From NCBI RefSeq assembly GCF_003663885.1, contig NZ_RCCE01000003.1, positions 359,501 through 423,500 of the forward strand: a stretch of DNA of 64,000 nucleotides. Direction: 5' to 3'. This document shows, in pieces, positions 54,955 to 63,469 of this stretch; position 1 is the first letter of the stretch; each line of letters starts with the position of its first letter. The DNA is from Litoreibacter meonggei (GTDB lineage: Bacteria; Pseudomonadota; Alphaproteobacteria; Rhodobacterales; Rhodobacteraceae). The notes under the pieces are model-generated. The model searched no databases. It saw only the letters and a program-made list of their open reading frames with translations, and was not told the DNA's origin. A program made the position numbers and the translations under genes.

Positions 54955-55039
54955 CACCAATTCCTTGTGCTGATTTGGCGCGAGGGTAGCGGCAGCACAA
55001 CGCATGGACAATCCCAACCAGCCCTCCATATTGAGAGGC

Positions 55040-56266
55040 ATGAATTATGACAGCGATATCGCCATCGTCGGCGGAGGCCTGAACGGCTGTGCCCTTGCCA
55101 TTGCGTTGGCCAGCGGTGGCCTTTCCGTCACATTGATTGACAGCTTGGCTGTCGACACGCTGAAGGACGACAGTTTTGACGGTCGATCCTATGCGCTTGC
55201 CTTGGCGTCCAAACGCTTGCTGAGCGCCGTCGGCGTATGGGACGGCATTGCCACTGATGCCCAACCGATGTTGGAGATCAAGGTCACAGATGGGCGCGCT
55301 GGCGAAGGCCCCTCGCCGTTTTGGATGCACTTTGACCATACCGAAATCGAGGAAGGCCCAATGGGGTTCATGGTCGAGGATCGCCATTTGCGCCGCGCCT
55401 TCCTTGAGAGAATTGCCTCGGATGATCACATCATCCACGTCACACCAGAAACTGTGATCGCCCAATCGGTCGATCAGGTAGGTGCAACTGTTTCTCTGGC
55501 TTCCGGCAAGACCATCCGCACGCGTCTGCTGGTTGGCTGCGATGGACGGCGCAGTGGTGTGGCCGAACGGGCCAATATCGGACGCAGCTTCAAAGACTAT
55601 GGCCAGACAGCCTTGGTCGCGGCGATTGGGCATGAGTTGCCTCACAACGGAATTGCTCATCAGTTCTTTATGCCGGCTGGTCCTTTGGCAATCTTGCCCT
55701 TAACGGGTAACCGTAGCTCTATTGTGTGGGCCGAAACGCATGAGCGGGCGGCGGAGCTTTCCGGCCTCGACGATGACGCGTTCATCGAGGCCTTGCGCCC
55801 TGCGTTTGGGGATTTTCTGGGTAACATTCACGTCACCGGGGCGCGGTTTTCCTATCCGCTGAATCTGACTCTAGCTGACCGGCTGGTTGATACACGGCTC
55901 GTTTTAGTCGGCGACGCGGCGCATGGCGTTCACCCAATTGCCGGCCAAGGATTGAACTTGGGTCTTCGGGATGTCGGCGCACTGGCACAAGTACTTGTTG
56001 ACGCCCGTAGACGCGGAGAAGACGTCGGAGCAGACGCAGTTCTGGCGCGATATGAAGACTGGCGGCGCTTCGACACCACAACATTGGCAATGGCGACAAA
56101 TGGATTCAACGAATTGTTTTCAAACGATAATCCATTATTGAGAGCAGGTCGCGATATTGGGATGGGGCTGGTCAACGCCTTCCCCGCCTTGCGCCGAAGC
56201 TTCATTCGCGAAGCCGCCGGATTGACCGGAGACCTGCCCCGCTTGCTTCAGGGGCGCGCGCTTTAA
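55040..56266 (+). CDS. ubiH: UbiH/UbiF-type ubiquinone biosynthesis FAD monooxygenase
   Basis: A 408-residue flavin hydroxylase. [18 protein letters not shown] is the FAD-binding turn, [12 protein letters not shown] the middle motif, and [22 protein letters not shown] the strong family signature. It hydroxylates the benzoquinone ring of ubiquinone precursors. Distinguishing UbiH from UbiF or the UbiL type is not possible by eye. ATG at 55040 has a GAGAGG site. The stop overlaps the Trm112-like gene by 4 nt. Confidence 0.9.
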   Translation: MNYDSDIAIVGGGLNGCALAIALASGGLSVTLIDSLAVDTLKDDSFDGRSYALALASKRLLSAVGVWDGIATDAQPMLEIKVTDGRAGEGPSPFWMHFDHTEIEEGPMGFMVEDRHLRRAFLERIASDDHIIHVTPETVIAQSVDQVGATVSLASGKTIRTRLLVGCDGRRSGVAERANIGRSFKDYGQTALVAAIGHELPHNGIAHQFFMPAGPLAILPLTGNRSSIVWAETHERAAELSGLDDDAFIEALRPAFGDFLGNIHVTGARFSYPLNLTLADRLVDTRLVLVGDAAHGVHPIAGQGLNLGLRDVGALAQVLVDARRRGEDVGADAVLARYEDWRRFDTTTLAMATNGFNELFSNDNPLLRAGRDIGMGLVNAFPALRRSFIREAAGLTGDLPRLLQGRAL

Positions 56267-56442
56267 TCGAGCTTGCGCGCCTCGTCGACCAGCATGATGG
56301 GGATACCACCTCGTATGGGAAAGGCGAGTTTTGCGCCCTTCGAAACCAACTCTTGTTTCTCAGCATCGTAGGACAGCGTGGCCTGCGTGATCGGGCAGAC
56401 CAAACCTTCAAGCATATGACGGTCAAAGTTGGGGTCGGTCAT
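56263..56442 (-). CDS. Trm112-like zinc-ribbon-type small protein
   Basis: A 59-residue protein translated from the ATG at 56442. Its pattern, [17 protein letters not shown] at residues 10-26, [21 protein letters not shown] and a terminal EARKLD, is the Trm112p/YcaR family. The second pair of zinc cysteines is absent, as in most bacterial members. Trm112 partners activate methyltransferases in eukaryotes; the bacterial role is unsettled. It overlaps the Lon-domain gene by 4 nt and the ubiH 3' end by 4 nt. It is small enough to be missed by gene callers. Confidence 0.9.
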   Translation of the reverse strand: MTDPNFDRHMLEGLVCPITQATLSYDAEKQELVSKGAKLAFPIRGGIPIMLVDEARKLD

Positions 56443-57086
56443 TGAAGTATCTCCTCGGTAGAGCCGCCTCGTAGCGAAAATTCGATCAGCGTTACCAGCG
56501 TTTCACGGCGCGTCGTCAGCGACGGCGCTTCAAGCAATGCTTGCTTTTCTTCTGGCTCGAACGGGCAGAGCATGGACAAGGAATTGATCAGTAACTCGGT
56601 GTCTGCATCTTTCAGGCTTTCCCAATCGGTGCGCAGGTCATGCGCGTCGAAGAACTTTTCAAGAGAATTCAGAAACTCTACGCGGTCAAACCCTGCATCT
56701 TGTTCAGTTGGCCCCAAGTCCCGCTCGAACCCTGCCCAACTCACCTCCGCCTTACGGTACGGGCTGAAACCATCGACTTCTTTGGAAATCCGAAAGCGGG
56801 AGATCCCTGCCAAAGTCACCATGTATCGCCCATCTTCTGTCTCGGAAAACTGGGTCACACGCCCTGCACAACCGATTGCATGAAGTTGTTCCTCGCCCTT
56901 CGGTCCATTGTGCGGCTGAACCATGCCGATAAGTCGATTAGACGTCTTTAGGACGTCTTCAAACATCTGCAAATAGCGAGGCTCAAACAAGTGCAATGGC
57001 AGCCTTGCACGTGGCAGCAGGAGTGCACCCGGCAACGGAAAGAGCGGGATAGTATCGGGAAGGTCAGCTGAGTTCATCATACGCAT
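56439..57086 (-). CDS. Lon N-terminal (substrate-binding) domain protein
   Basis: A 215-residue protein with [26 protein letters not shown] at the start, the signature of the LON substrate-binding domain, and no protease part. GMVQPHNG and GCAGRVTQF are also conserved. Such stand-alone domains may bind unfolded proteins or regulate Lon; the function is unproven. The neighbours, a Trm112-like protein (4-nt overlap) and a thioredoxin/TPR protein, suggest a protein quality-control or assembly unit. Confidence 0.9.
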   Translation of the reverse strand: MRMMNSADLPDTIPLFPLPGALLLPRARLPLHLFEPRYLQMFEDVLKTSNRLIGMVQPHNGPKGEEQLHAIGCAGRVTQFSETEDGRYMVTLAGISRFRISKEVDGFSPYRKAEVSWAGFERDLGPTEQDAGFDRVEFLNSLEKFFDAHDLRTDWESLKDADTELLINSLSMLCPFEPEEKQALLEAPSLTTRRETLVTLIEFSLRGGSTEEILQ

Positions 57087-57107
57087 GGACCTAGCTCGCG
57101 CGCCTCT

Positions 57108-58025
57108 TCAGACAAATATCATCGACGATAATTTGCGGCGACCGTTCAACACGATCGGATCATCCGCTTTCAGTGCATCAAAAACCGTAAACAACTGTGA
57201 CTTGGCGGCCCCGTCATTCCATTCGCGATCACGTCGGAACAACTCCAGCAAGTGATCGACCGCGCCTTGAGCGTCTCCTGAAGCATGCAATGCGACGGCC
57301 AAATCCAACCGTGCCTGATGGTTGTCAGGATCGGCGTCAACAGCGGCTTGAAGCTCCGTTGTTGGGCCAGTCTCCGCTGCCTGCAACAGCAGTTCTAACT
57401 GCGCGCGGACGGCCTCAATCTCGGGTAGGCCGTTCAACTCTTCCGGCGCGTTGGCGAGCAGCGTCGATGTTTTTTCTAGTTCATCCATCGCCATATGCGA
57501 GCGCATTAGCCCTGCATATGCGGCGGGGTTGTTCGGCTCTTCGCCCAAGATGGCCGCGAAGGTTTGCGCGGCGTCGACGGCAGCGCCCTCTTCCAGCATG
57601 GCTTCAGCAGCCGCGATGGCCTCGCCCAGCCCTTCGTCAACTTCACCGCCGGACTCGGCAATCAGTTTGTCGATAAAAGTCTTGATCTCGCTCGCCGGCA
57701 AGGCGCCTTGAAATGCGTCGATCGGCTTGCCTTTGTAGAAAGCATAGACGGTAGGGATCGACTGAATTTGCAGTTGGCCGGCGATTTGCTGATTTTGGTC
57801 GACATCGACCTTCACCATTTTTACAGCACCCTTGGCTTCTTTAACCCCGGCCTCCAACGCCGGGCCAAGCGTTTTGCATGGGCCACACCACGGAGCCCAG
57901 AAATCAACGATTACAGGCACTTCGTGGCTGGCCTCGATCACATCAACCATGAAGGTCGCTTCACTTGTGTCTTTGATCAGGTCGCTACCACCGGCGGAAA
58001 TTCCGCCTACGTTTAGTTCAAGCAT
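57108..58025 (-). CDS. Thioredoxin with TPR-like C-terminus (CnoX/YbbN type)
   Basis: A 305-residue protein. The thioredoxin domain (about 20-130) contains VIVDFWAPWCGPCKTLGP with CGPC at 47-50. The C-terminal part (about 140-300) is helical and carries TPR-like repeats (GEEPNNPAAYAGL, DPDNHQARLDLAVALHASGD). This architecture matches the YbbN/CnoX chaperedoxin, which protects substrates from over-oxidation and delivers them to GroEL. In E. coli YbbN has SxxC instead of CGPC; here both Cys are present, so it may be redox-active. ATG at 58025 follows a GAGGA site. Confidence 0.92.
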   Translation of the reverse strand: MLELNVGGISAGGSDLIKDTSEATFMVDVIEASHEVPVIVDFWAPWCGPCKTLGPALEAGVKEAKGAVKMVKVDVDQNQQIAGQLQIQSIPTVYAFYKGKPIDAFQGALPASEIKTFIDKLIAESGGEVDEGLGEAIAAAEAMLEEGAAVDAAQTFAAILGEEPNNPAAYAGLMRSHMAMDELEKTSTLLANAPEELNGLPEIEAVRAQLELLLQAAETGPTTELQAAVDADPDNHQARLDLAVALHASGDAQGAVDHLLELFRRDREWNDGAAKSQLFTVFDALKADDPIVLNGRRKLSSMIFV

Positions 58026-58078
58026 GGTTTTGTCCTCGGTGTTTAAGCTCAGTTGCCCTGTATATGTGCGCTCTTTGC

Positions 58079-58867
58079 TCAAAGATCAAATGTCGCGAAA
58101 ACTGGCGCGTGATCAGAGGGTTTTTCCCAGCCCCGCACGTGCCGCACAACCCGTGAGGAATGGCCGGACGACGCAATGTCAGAGGTTGCCCAAACATGAT
58201 CCAGCCGGCGGCCTTTGTCAGCGGCATCCCAGTCTTTGGCGCGGTAGGACCACCACGAATAAAGCTGCCCCTCCGGAATATCGTTACGGGTCACGTCAGA
58301 CCAGCCGCCTGCGTCCATCACCTCGTTGAAATGTTCAACCTCGATCGGGGTATGGCTCACCACCTTTAGTAGCTGCTTGTGGGACCAAACGTCATCCTCA
58401 CGAGGTGCGATATTCAAATCCCCGACGAGAATTGACTTGGTTGGCTTATCCGCATGAAAGGCGTCGCGCAGCTCGGTCAGGTAGTCGAGTTTGTTGCCAA
58501 ACTTCTCGTTGATGTCACGGTCCGGCACATCACCGCCCGCCGGGATGTAATGGTTGTGGATGGTCACGCCATTCTCAAGCCGTGCGGCGACATGGCGGGC
58601 ATGGCCCAACGAAGCGTAGTCCTCGGCACCAGCTTCAACAATTGGCAAGCGCGAGATAATTGCCACACCGTTATACCCCTTCTGGCCGCGTGCAACCATG
58701 TGGGAATAGCCAATTGCGTGCAGCCCTTCGAGCGGGATATTGTCCACGGGACTTTTGCATTCCTGCAGGCACAACACGTCAGGCGCTTCCTCGCGGAGTA
58801 GTTTTAGAACCAACTCCTCTCGCAACCGAACCGAGTTGATGTTCCAAGTAGCGAGAGTGAATGACAT
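58079..58867 (-). CDS. xth: Exodeoxyribonuclease III
   Basis: A 262-residue AP endonuclease and 3'-5' exonuclease of base excision repair. LATWNINSVRLRE at the start, CLQECKSP with the metal-binding Glu, GDLNIAPREDDVW, and the terminal SDHAPVFATFDL with the catalytic His are all intact. Length is normal. It precedes the thioredoxin/TPR gene by 53 nt. Confidence 0.96.
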   Translation of the reverse strand: MSFTLATWNINSVRLREELVLKLLREEAPDVLCLQECKSPVDNIPLEGLHAIGYSHMVARGQKGYNGVAIISRLPIVEAGAEDYASLGHARHVAARLENGVTIHNHYIPAGGDVPDRDINEKFGNKLDYLTELRDAFHADKPTKSILVGDLNIAPREDDVWSHKQLLKVVSHTPIEVEHFNEVMDAGGWSDVTRNDIPEGQLYSWWSYRAKDWDAADKGRRLDHVWATSDIASSGHSSRVVRHVRGWEKPSDHAPVFATFDL

Positions 58868-59012
58868 GAGTTTTCTCCGATGTGACCTGTTGCAAGGTTA
58901 GTCCGACGCTTGCGCCAGCACCACAAGGAAACGAAGAAAGCCAATTCCGCAATCAGCCATACCATGCGTCGTGCCAGTCCCTCACCTTGCAGGATACATC
59001 AGCGTGCACATC

Positions 59013-59042
59013 CAAAAAAAAGCCCGAGCATAAAGCTCGGGC
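59013..59042 (-). terminator. Terminator of the response regulator gene
   Basis: An 8-bp stem (59022-59029 with 59035-59042) and 5-nt loop, followed on the minus strand by a run of eight T. It lies about 70 nt after the regulator stop. Confidence 0.85.
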
Positions 59043-59111
59043 CAGTCCAACAGGGAGAATACCGCAACATAACCCCGTTGCGGTCAGGGGAGCTTTGATT
59101 GAGGTCAAACC

Positions 59112-59798
59112 TCACGAATTCAGTTTATAGCCTCCAGATTCGGTCACAAGAAGGCGCGCATTTGACGGATCTGGTTCTATTTTCTGACGAAGGCGGTAAA
59201 TATGTGTCTCAAGTGTGTGCGTTGTCACACCGGCGTTATAGCCCCACACTTCGTGCAACAGGACATCACGCGCCACCACGCCATCGGTCGAGCGGTAGAG
59301 AAATTTCAGAATATTCGTCTCTTTTTCAGTCAGACGGATTTTCTTCTCATCCTCGGTAATCAACATCTTCATAGAAGGTTTGAACGTGTATGGCCCAAGC
59401 TGGAACACTGCATCTTCGGACTGTTCGTGCTGGCGCAATTGGGCGCGGATGCGGGCCAGCAGAACAGGAAACTTAAACGGCTTGGAGACATAGTCGTTGG
59501 CGCCGGCATCAAGGCCCAAAATAGTATCTGAGTCGCTGTCATGCCCCGTGAGCATCAATATAGGGCATTTCACGCCTTGTTTACGCATCAAGCGACAAAG
59601 TTCACGCCCGTCTGTGTCTGGCAAACCGACATCAAGAACGACAAGATCGTAGATCGCCTCTTTTGCCTTCAGCATCGCGTCGGCGCCATTTCCGGCTTCA
59701 AACACGTCGAAATCTTCTGTCATGATCAATTGCTCGGACAGTGCCTCACGCAAGTCCTCGTCATCATCAACAAGCAGGATTTTTTTGAGTGTCGTCAT
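59112..59798 (-). CDS. OmpR-family response regulator
   Basis: A 228-residue two-component regulator. The receiver (1-120) has the acidic pocket DDD at 11-13, phosphoacceptor D56 (VVLDVGLPDTDG) and K in SKPFKF. The winged helix (about 135-226) has IRLTEKETNILKFLYR and HTLETHIYRLRQKIEP. No sensor kinase gene is adjacent, so it is an orphan in this window. It is conserved near ribA in Rhodobacterales in my memory, but the function is unassigned. Confidence 0.93.
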   Translation of the reverse strand: MTTLKKILLVDDDEDLREALSEQLIMTEDFDVFEAGNGADAMLKAKEAIYDLVVLDVGLPDTDGRELCRLMRKQGVKCPILMLTGHDSDSDTILGLDAGANDYVSKPFKFPVLLARIRAQLRQHEQSEDAVFQLGPYTFKPSMKMLITEDEKKIRLTEKETNILKFLYRSTDGVVARDVLLHEVWGYNAGVTTHTLETHIYRLRQKIEPDPSNARLLVTESGGYKLNS

Positions 59799-59952
59799 TG
59801 TTCAATGTCCTCTTTTGTTGAGTACAAGATGTGCCCTGCCACCAAAGTAAACAACTCACGGGCCCGTTATTCACAGCCTCGTGTCGCAATGGGGGTGTTT
59901 TGTTTCAACTTTCTTTCGTTTGGAGTAGAAGTGGGCTGACAATGTTACAAGA

Positions 59953-61041
59953 ATGAGCCCCATGACACTGGCACCTGACACAATTGAGCTAGCCGCCCGC
60001 GCCCGTGCTGACCTACGAATGGGCGTTCCAGTGGTCATTGGATCATCTCTCGTGCTTGCAGCAGAGACCCTTGGAGAAGGGCGTCTGAAGGCGCTGCAAA
60101 TCTCTGGAATGCCCCTTGTGTTGGCTATTACGGACTGGCGTGCGCGTACGCTGAAGGCCCGTGCCTATGATACTGACCTTGCTCGAATCATCGTTCCAAC
60201 GGACGCACCGGTGGATTGGATTGTCGCTATTGCCGACCCCGCTGATGATTTGAACGCCCCAATGAAAGGGCCGCTTCAAACACTGCGTGATGGATCCGCC
60301 GATGACGCGCGCCTAGCAATTCAGCTGACCAAAGACGCACGGTTGTTGCCCGCTGTTGTCATGACGCCGCTGGACTCCCCGTTTGAATATGCGGCGCGCC
60401 ACTGTCTAACGGCGCTTGATGCAGATGCATTGGCCCGTATTTCTGCGACACCTAGCCCGCTTCACCCTTTGGTTAGCGCCCGTCTCCCGTTGGAGGTCAG
60501 CGAAGCAGGACGTTTGCATGTTTTTCGCCCTGAAGACGGCGGAGAAGAGCATTATGCGATCGAGATCGGCCAACCATCGCGATCAGCACCAGTGTTAACG
60601 CGGCTACATTCTGCATGTTTTACCGGCGACCTCCTTGGATCCCTTAAATGCGATTGTGGGCCGCAGCTTCGCGGGGCTCTCGCTCAGATGGGGGCGGAAG
60701 GGCAAGGTGTGTTGCTCTATCTAAACCAAGAGGGCCGCGGCATCGGACTCGCAAACAAAATGCGCGCCTATTCACTGCAGGATCAAGGATTCGACACCGT
60801 CGAGGCCAACCACCGGCTTGGATTTGAAGATGACGAACGCGACTTTAGGATCGGTGCTGGAATTTTGAAATCTATGGGATTTAGCAAGATCAAGCTTCTG
60901 ACCAACAATCCCGCCAAACTTGCGATGCTAGAGGCCAATGGTCTGGAAGTAGTCAAGCGTGTACCCTTGAAGGTTGGCGAAACCCGCCATAACGCCGACT
61001 ACCTCGCCACCAAGGCCGCGAAATCGGGACATCTTTTGTGA
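59953..61041 (+). CDS. ribA: GTP cyclohydrolase II with N-terminal extension
   Basis: A 362-residue enzyme for the first step of riboflavin synthesis. The C-terminal half (about 165-350) has the RibA signatures: RLHSACFTGDLLGSLKCDCGPQL with the three zinc Cys, NQEGRGIGLANKMRAY, and LLTNNPAKLAMLEANGLEV. The N-terminal about 155 residues do not show the DHBP synthase (RibB) motifs and look like a degenerate or distinct domain. Start at 59953; GTG and ATG choices nearby are less likely. The stop shares GTGA with the next gene. Confidence 0.93.
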   Translation: MSPMTLAPDTIELAARARADLRMGVPVVIGSSLVLAAETLGEGRLKALQISGMPLVLAITDWRARTLKARAYDTDLARIIVPTDAPVDWIVAIADPADDLNAPMKGPLQTLRDGSADDARLAIQLTKDARLLPAVVMTPLDSPFEYAARHCLTALDADALARISATPSPLHPLVSARLPLEVSEAGRLHVFRPEDGGEEHYAIEIGQPSRSAPVLTRLHSACFTGDLLGSLKCDCGPQLRGALAQMGAEGQGVLLYLNQEGRGIGLANKMRAYSLQDQGFDTVEANHRLGFEDDERDFRIGAGILKSMGFSKIKLLTNNPAKLAMLEANGLEVVKRVPLKVGETRHNADYLATKAAKSGHLL

Positions 61042-61535
61042 CCACGGATGACTTGGTTGTAACCCGTTGGGCTACACGTTTCATGGGAAGGCTTTTTTCT
61101 TGCAGCATTGGCAAGGGCGGTCTCTCAAGCGACAAACGCGAAGGAGACGGTGCGACGCCTGCCGGTGTGCTTCGGATAGCAGGTATGCTTTATCGCCCTG
61201 ATCGATTGGAAGCACCAACGACGTGGGCCCGACCAATTGGCCCCGCAGACCTTTGGTCCGATGATCCAACCGCCGCCGACTATAACCAATTGGTGCGGGC
61301 GCCGTATGCCCCGAGTCATGAGGCGTTGCGACGCGCTGATCCACTCTATGATCTGATTCTTTTGACGGACTGGAATTACCCGGTGTCGGTTCCCGGTTTG
61401 GGATCGGCAATTTTCATTCACCGCTGGCGCAAACCGCGACATCCCACCGAAGGTTGTGTAGCCTTTTCACCCGGAGATTTGCTGTGGATCGCACAAAGGG
61501 TAAATCTCGGCACCCGCGTGGTTGTCAGGCCTTAG
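61038..61535 (+). CDS. L,D-transpeptidase catalytic-domain protein (YkuD), ribA-coupled
   Basis: A 165-residue protein from a GTG start at 61038 that overlaps the ribA stop by 4 nt (GTGA). The YkuD site is H128 (FIHRW) and C140 (TEGCVAFS), with the GREGDGATP-like region near residue 38. It has no signal peptide, unlike the L,D-transpeptidase at 19847, so its location is unclear. The family has been seen joined to ribA in this group. The 3' end overlaps the convergent YggS gene by 11 nt. Confidence 0.85.
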   Translation: MTTDDLVVTRWATRFMGRLFSCSIGKGGLSSDKREGDGATPAGVLRIAGMLYRPDRLEAPTTWARPIGPADLWSDDPTAADYNQLVRAPYAPSHEALRRADPLYDLILLTDWNYPVSVPGLGSAIFIHRWRKPRHPTEGCVAFSPGDLLWIAQRVNLGTRVVVRP

Positions 61536-62184
61536 TCGGGACACGCTCTCCAAAGATCGCAGATCCCACACGCACGTAGGTAGCACCTTGCGCGATGGCC
61601 TGCTCGAAGTCGCCACTCATGCCCATGCTTAACTCTGGCAGTCCGTTGCGCTCGGCCAGTTTTCTTAGCAGTGCAAAATGCACGGACGGGTCTTCGTCGA
61701 CCGGCGGGATGCACATCAGGCCAATCACTGGTAGGTCGAGCTTCTGACACGCTGCGATGAAGCTATCGGTTTCTTCGGGCAAGACACCCGCTTTCTGATC
61801 TTCTTTTCCCGTGTTCACTTGAATGAACAGCTTGGGACAACGCCCCAGCTCGTCCCTTATCGCAGCTATCCGTTTGGCGAGCTTTAGCCGATCAAGTGTA
61901 TGGAAATAATCGAACAGTTCCACCGCTTGTCGCGTCTTATTGGTTTGGAGCGGACCCAAAAGGTGAAGCTCTACACCATCATACTTGCTGCGAAACTCTG
62001 GCCATTTGCTTGCGGCCTCCTGCACGCGGTTCTCGCCGAATATCCGATGACCTTGCTCAAGCACCTCCTCGACACGGTCATTTGGTTGAACCTTGGAAAC
62101 TGCGATCAAACCGGTGCTGCCACGTGGCCGACCGGCACGTTCTTCTTCTGCTGCGATGCGGTTTCGAATATCTGATAGCGACAT
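61525..62184 (-). CDS. YggS-family PLP homeostasis protein
   Basis: A 219-residue single-domain PLP-binding TIM-barrel protein. GLIAVSKVQPNDRVEEVLEQG includes the PLP Lys; FGENRVQEAASKW, HLLGPLQTNKTRQAVE, FIQVNTGKEDQKAG, GLMCIPP and LSMGMSGDFEQAI are conserved. It buffers PLP and affects amino-acid metabolism; no enzyme activity is known for most members. Confidence 0.94.
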   Translation of the reverse strand: MSLSDIRNRIAAEEERAGRPRGSTGLIAVSKVQPNDRVEEVLEQGHRIFGENRVQEAASKWPEFRSKYDGVELHLLGPLQTNKTRQAVELFDYFHTLDRLKLAKRIAAIRDELGRCPKLFIQVNTGKEDQKAGVLPEETDSFIAACQKLDLPVIGLMCIPPVDEDPSVHFALLRKLAERNGLPELSMGMSGDFEQAIAQGATYVRVGSAIFGERVPTKA

Positions 62185-62234
62185 GGACAGCTCCCGGAAG
62201 TTGGCACGCCCTTATCCAACATAGACCTGCACAA

Positions 62235-62262
62235 AAGAAAAGAGCGGGCCTAAGCCCGCTCT
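62235..62262 (-). terminator. Terminator of porin 1
   Basis: A perfect 9-bp stem (62241-62249 with 62254-62262) and 4-nt loop, followed on the minus strand by TTTCTTTT. Confidence 0.8.
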
Positions 62263-62288
62263 CTCTAAATCAGTAGGTTTGGTAGAGC

Positions 62289-63272
62289 TTAGAAGCTCAG
62301 GCCAAGACCGATCGAAGCCGATTTTTGTGTTGGGCCAGCGCCGACTTTGCCGGAACCGTAACCGAAGTGAGCAACTGCACCGCCGCCTAGGTCGTAAGCT
62401 GCAGCCAAGCCGAAGCCTTTTTGGTCGTTGGCAGCGACAACGCCGTCATACTTGCCGTAGTTGGCGTGGACCGAGATCGCGCCGGTTGTGTAACCAACAC
62501 CAACACCGATGTGCTTGTCGAAGACCGAGTTGGTCATGTCTGTGTACTCGATGCCAGCGGCCAGGCCGTTAGCGAAAGTAGCGGACACGGAAACACCGGT
62601 TGCTTTTGCGTCAGTCGCGGTGCCAGGAGCGCCGTCAGCTGCGCGCTGGTGACCCAAACCGAAGTTTACAGTCGTGCCGGACAGGTCCAGAGCGTATTTG
62701 AAACCGATCGCATAACCGATGCCGGTGTTTACAGCGTTCGAACCGTTGTCGTCTTCCAAGGAGACTGCAACGCCCCAAGCGCCCGATGTGTAATCCCAAC
62801 GCAGGATTTGGCCATCGTTGCCGCCATCAAGATACGCGCCGTTGTAGCCAGCGTGTGTGGTTTCGTCGTCAGCGATGGAACCTGGGTTGCCAACGTTACC
62901 GGCATCAGTCAAAGCCCAGTCCAGAGCGCCGTCTGTGTCGCCCATCGTCACGGTGCCGAAGCCGCCGGAGATGAAGATCGTTGCGCCGCCATCGTCGGAG
63001 TTGTTCTTCGTTGCAGCTTGGTTGCCGCCTTCGTCCAGATCAACGGACGCGCCGAAGGTCAGGCCGTTGTCAGTTTCGCCGGACATGGTGAATGTCACGT
63101 CGATGTCGGTGAAGAATTGTGGGTCACCAGGGTTTGCTGCGCCCTTAGCGGCTGCGAATGCGGCGTTGTACTGGTATACGCCCATTTCGGCGCGACCGGA
63201 CAGAGCAACATCTGCTGCAGCCAGACCAGCTGTGGAAACCAGCGCGGTGGATGCGATAAGGATCTTTTTCAT
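62289..63272 (-). CDS. Gram-negative porin, Rhodobacter type (porin 1)
   Basis: A 327-residue outer-membrane beta-barrel. A signal peptide ends at about residue 20 (LVSTAGLAAA), then DVALSGRAEMGVYQYN starts the first strand. Alternating aromatic strands and an acidic, variable loop region (about 60-150) follow, and the protein ends in LGLSF, the C-terminal Phe that guides barrel assembly. It forms trimeric diffusion channels. The 3' part is nearly identical in DNA to the gene at 63470. A terminator follows at 62235. Confidence 0.95.
   Translation of the reverse strand: MKKILIASTALVSTAGLAAADVALSGRAEMGVYQYNAAFAAAKGAANPGDPQFFTDIDVTFTMSGETDNGLTFGASVDLDEGGNQAATKNNSDDGGATIFISGGFGTVTMGDTDGALDWALTDAGNVGNPGSIADDETTHAGYNGAYLDGGNDGQILRWDYTSGAWGVAVSLEDDNGSNAVNTGIGYAIGFKYALDLSGTTVNFGLGHQRAADGAPGTATDAKATGVSVSATFANGLAAGIEYTDMTNSVFDKHIGVGVGYTTGAISVHANYGKYDGVVAANDQKGFGLAAAYDLGGGAVAHFGYGSGKVGAGPTQKSASIGLGLSF
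62501..62774 (-). repeat. Near-identical block shared by the two porins (copy in porin 1)
   Basis: This segment matches 63682-63955 at a constant offset of 1181 nt with very few differences, while sequence outside it differs more. It covers the middle of the barrel. Such a sharp block within diverged paralogues suggests recombination. Confidence 0.8.
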
Positions 63273-63412
63273 GACAATATGCCTCTTAAGTTAGTGTGCC
63301 AAAGATTCGGCACGTATATTTCCTTACCTTGGATAAGAGAAAACGCCGCCGGGCAAAAGTGGCAGAAAAATTGTAAGGCGAATTCGGCGCTTTTTTGCAA
63401 CATATTTACGAA

Positions 63413-63442
63413 CGAAAAAAGGCGGGCCTGCTGGCCCGCCTT
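63413..63442 (-). terminator. Terminator of porin 2
   Basis: An 8-bp GGCGGGCC/GGCCCGCC stem (63421-63428 with 63433-63440) with 4-nt loop, extended by AA/TT, followed on the minus strand by a T-run. Confidence 0.85.
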
Positions 63443-63469
63443 TCTAAGATAGTCGCTTGGTGGGTGAGC

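Noticed and set aside
62421-63452. A 343-codon plus-strand frame
   Set aside because: Antisense to porin 1 and its upstream region; the barrel protein with signal peptide and terminal Phe is clearly the real gene.
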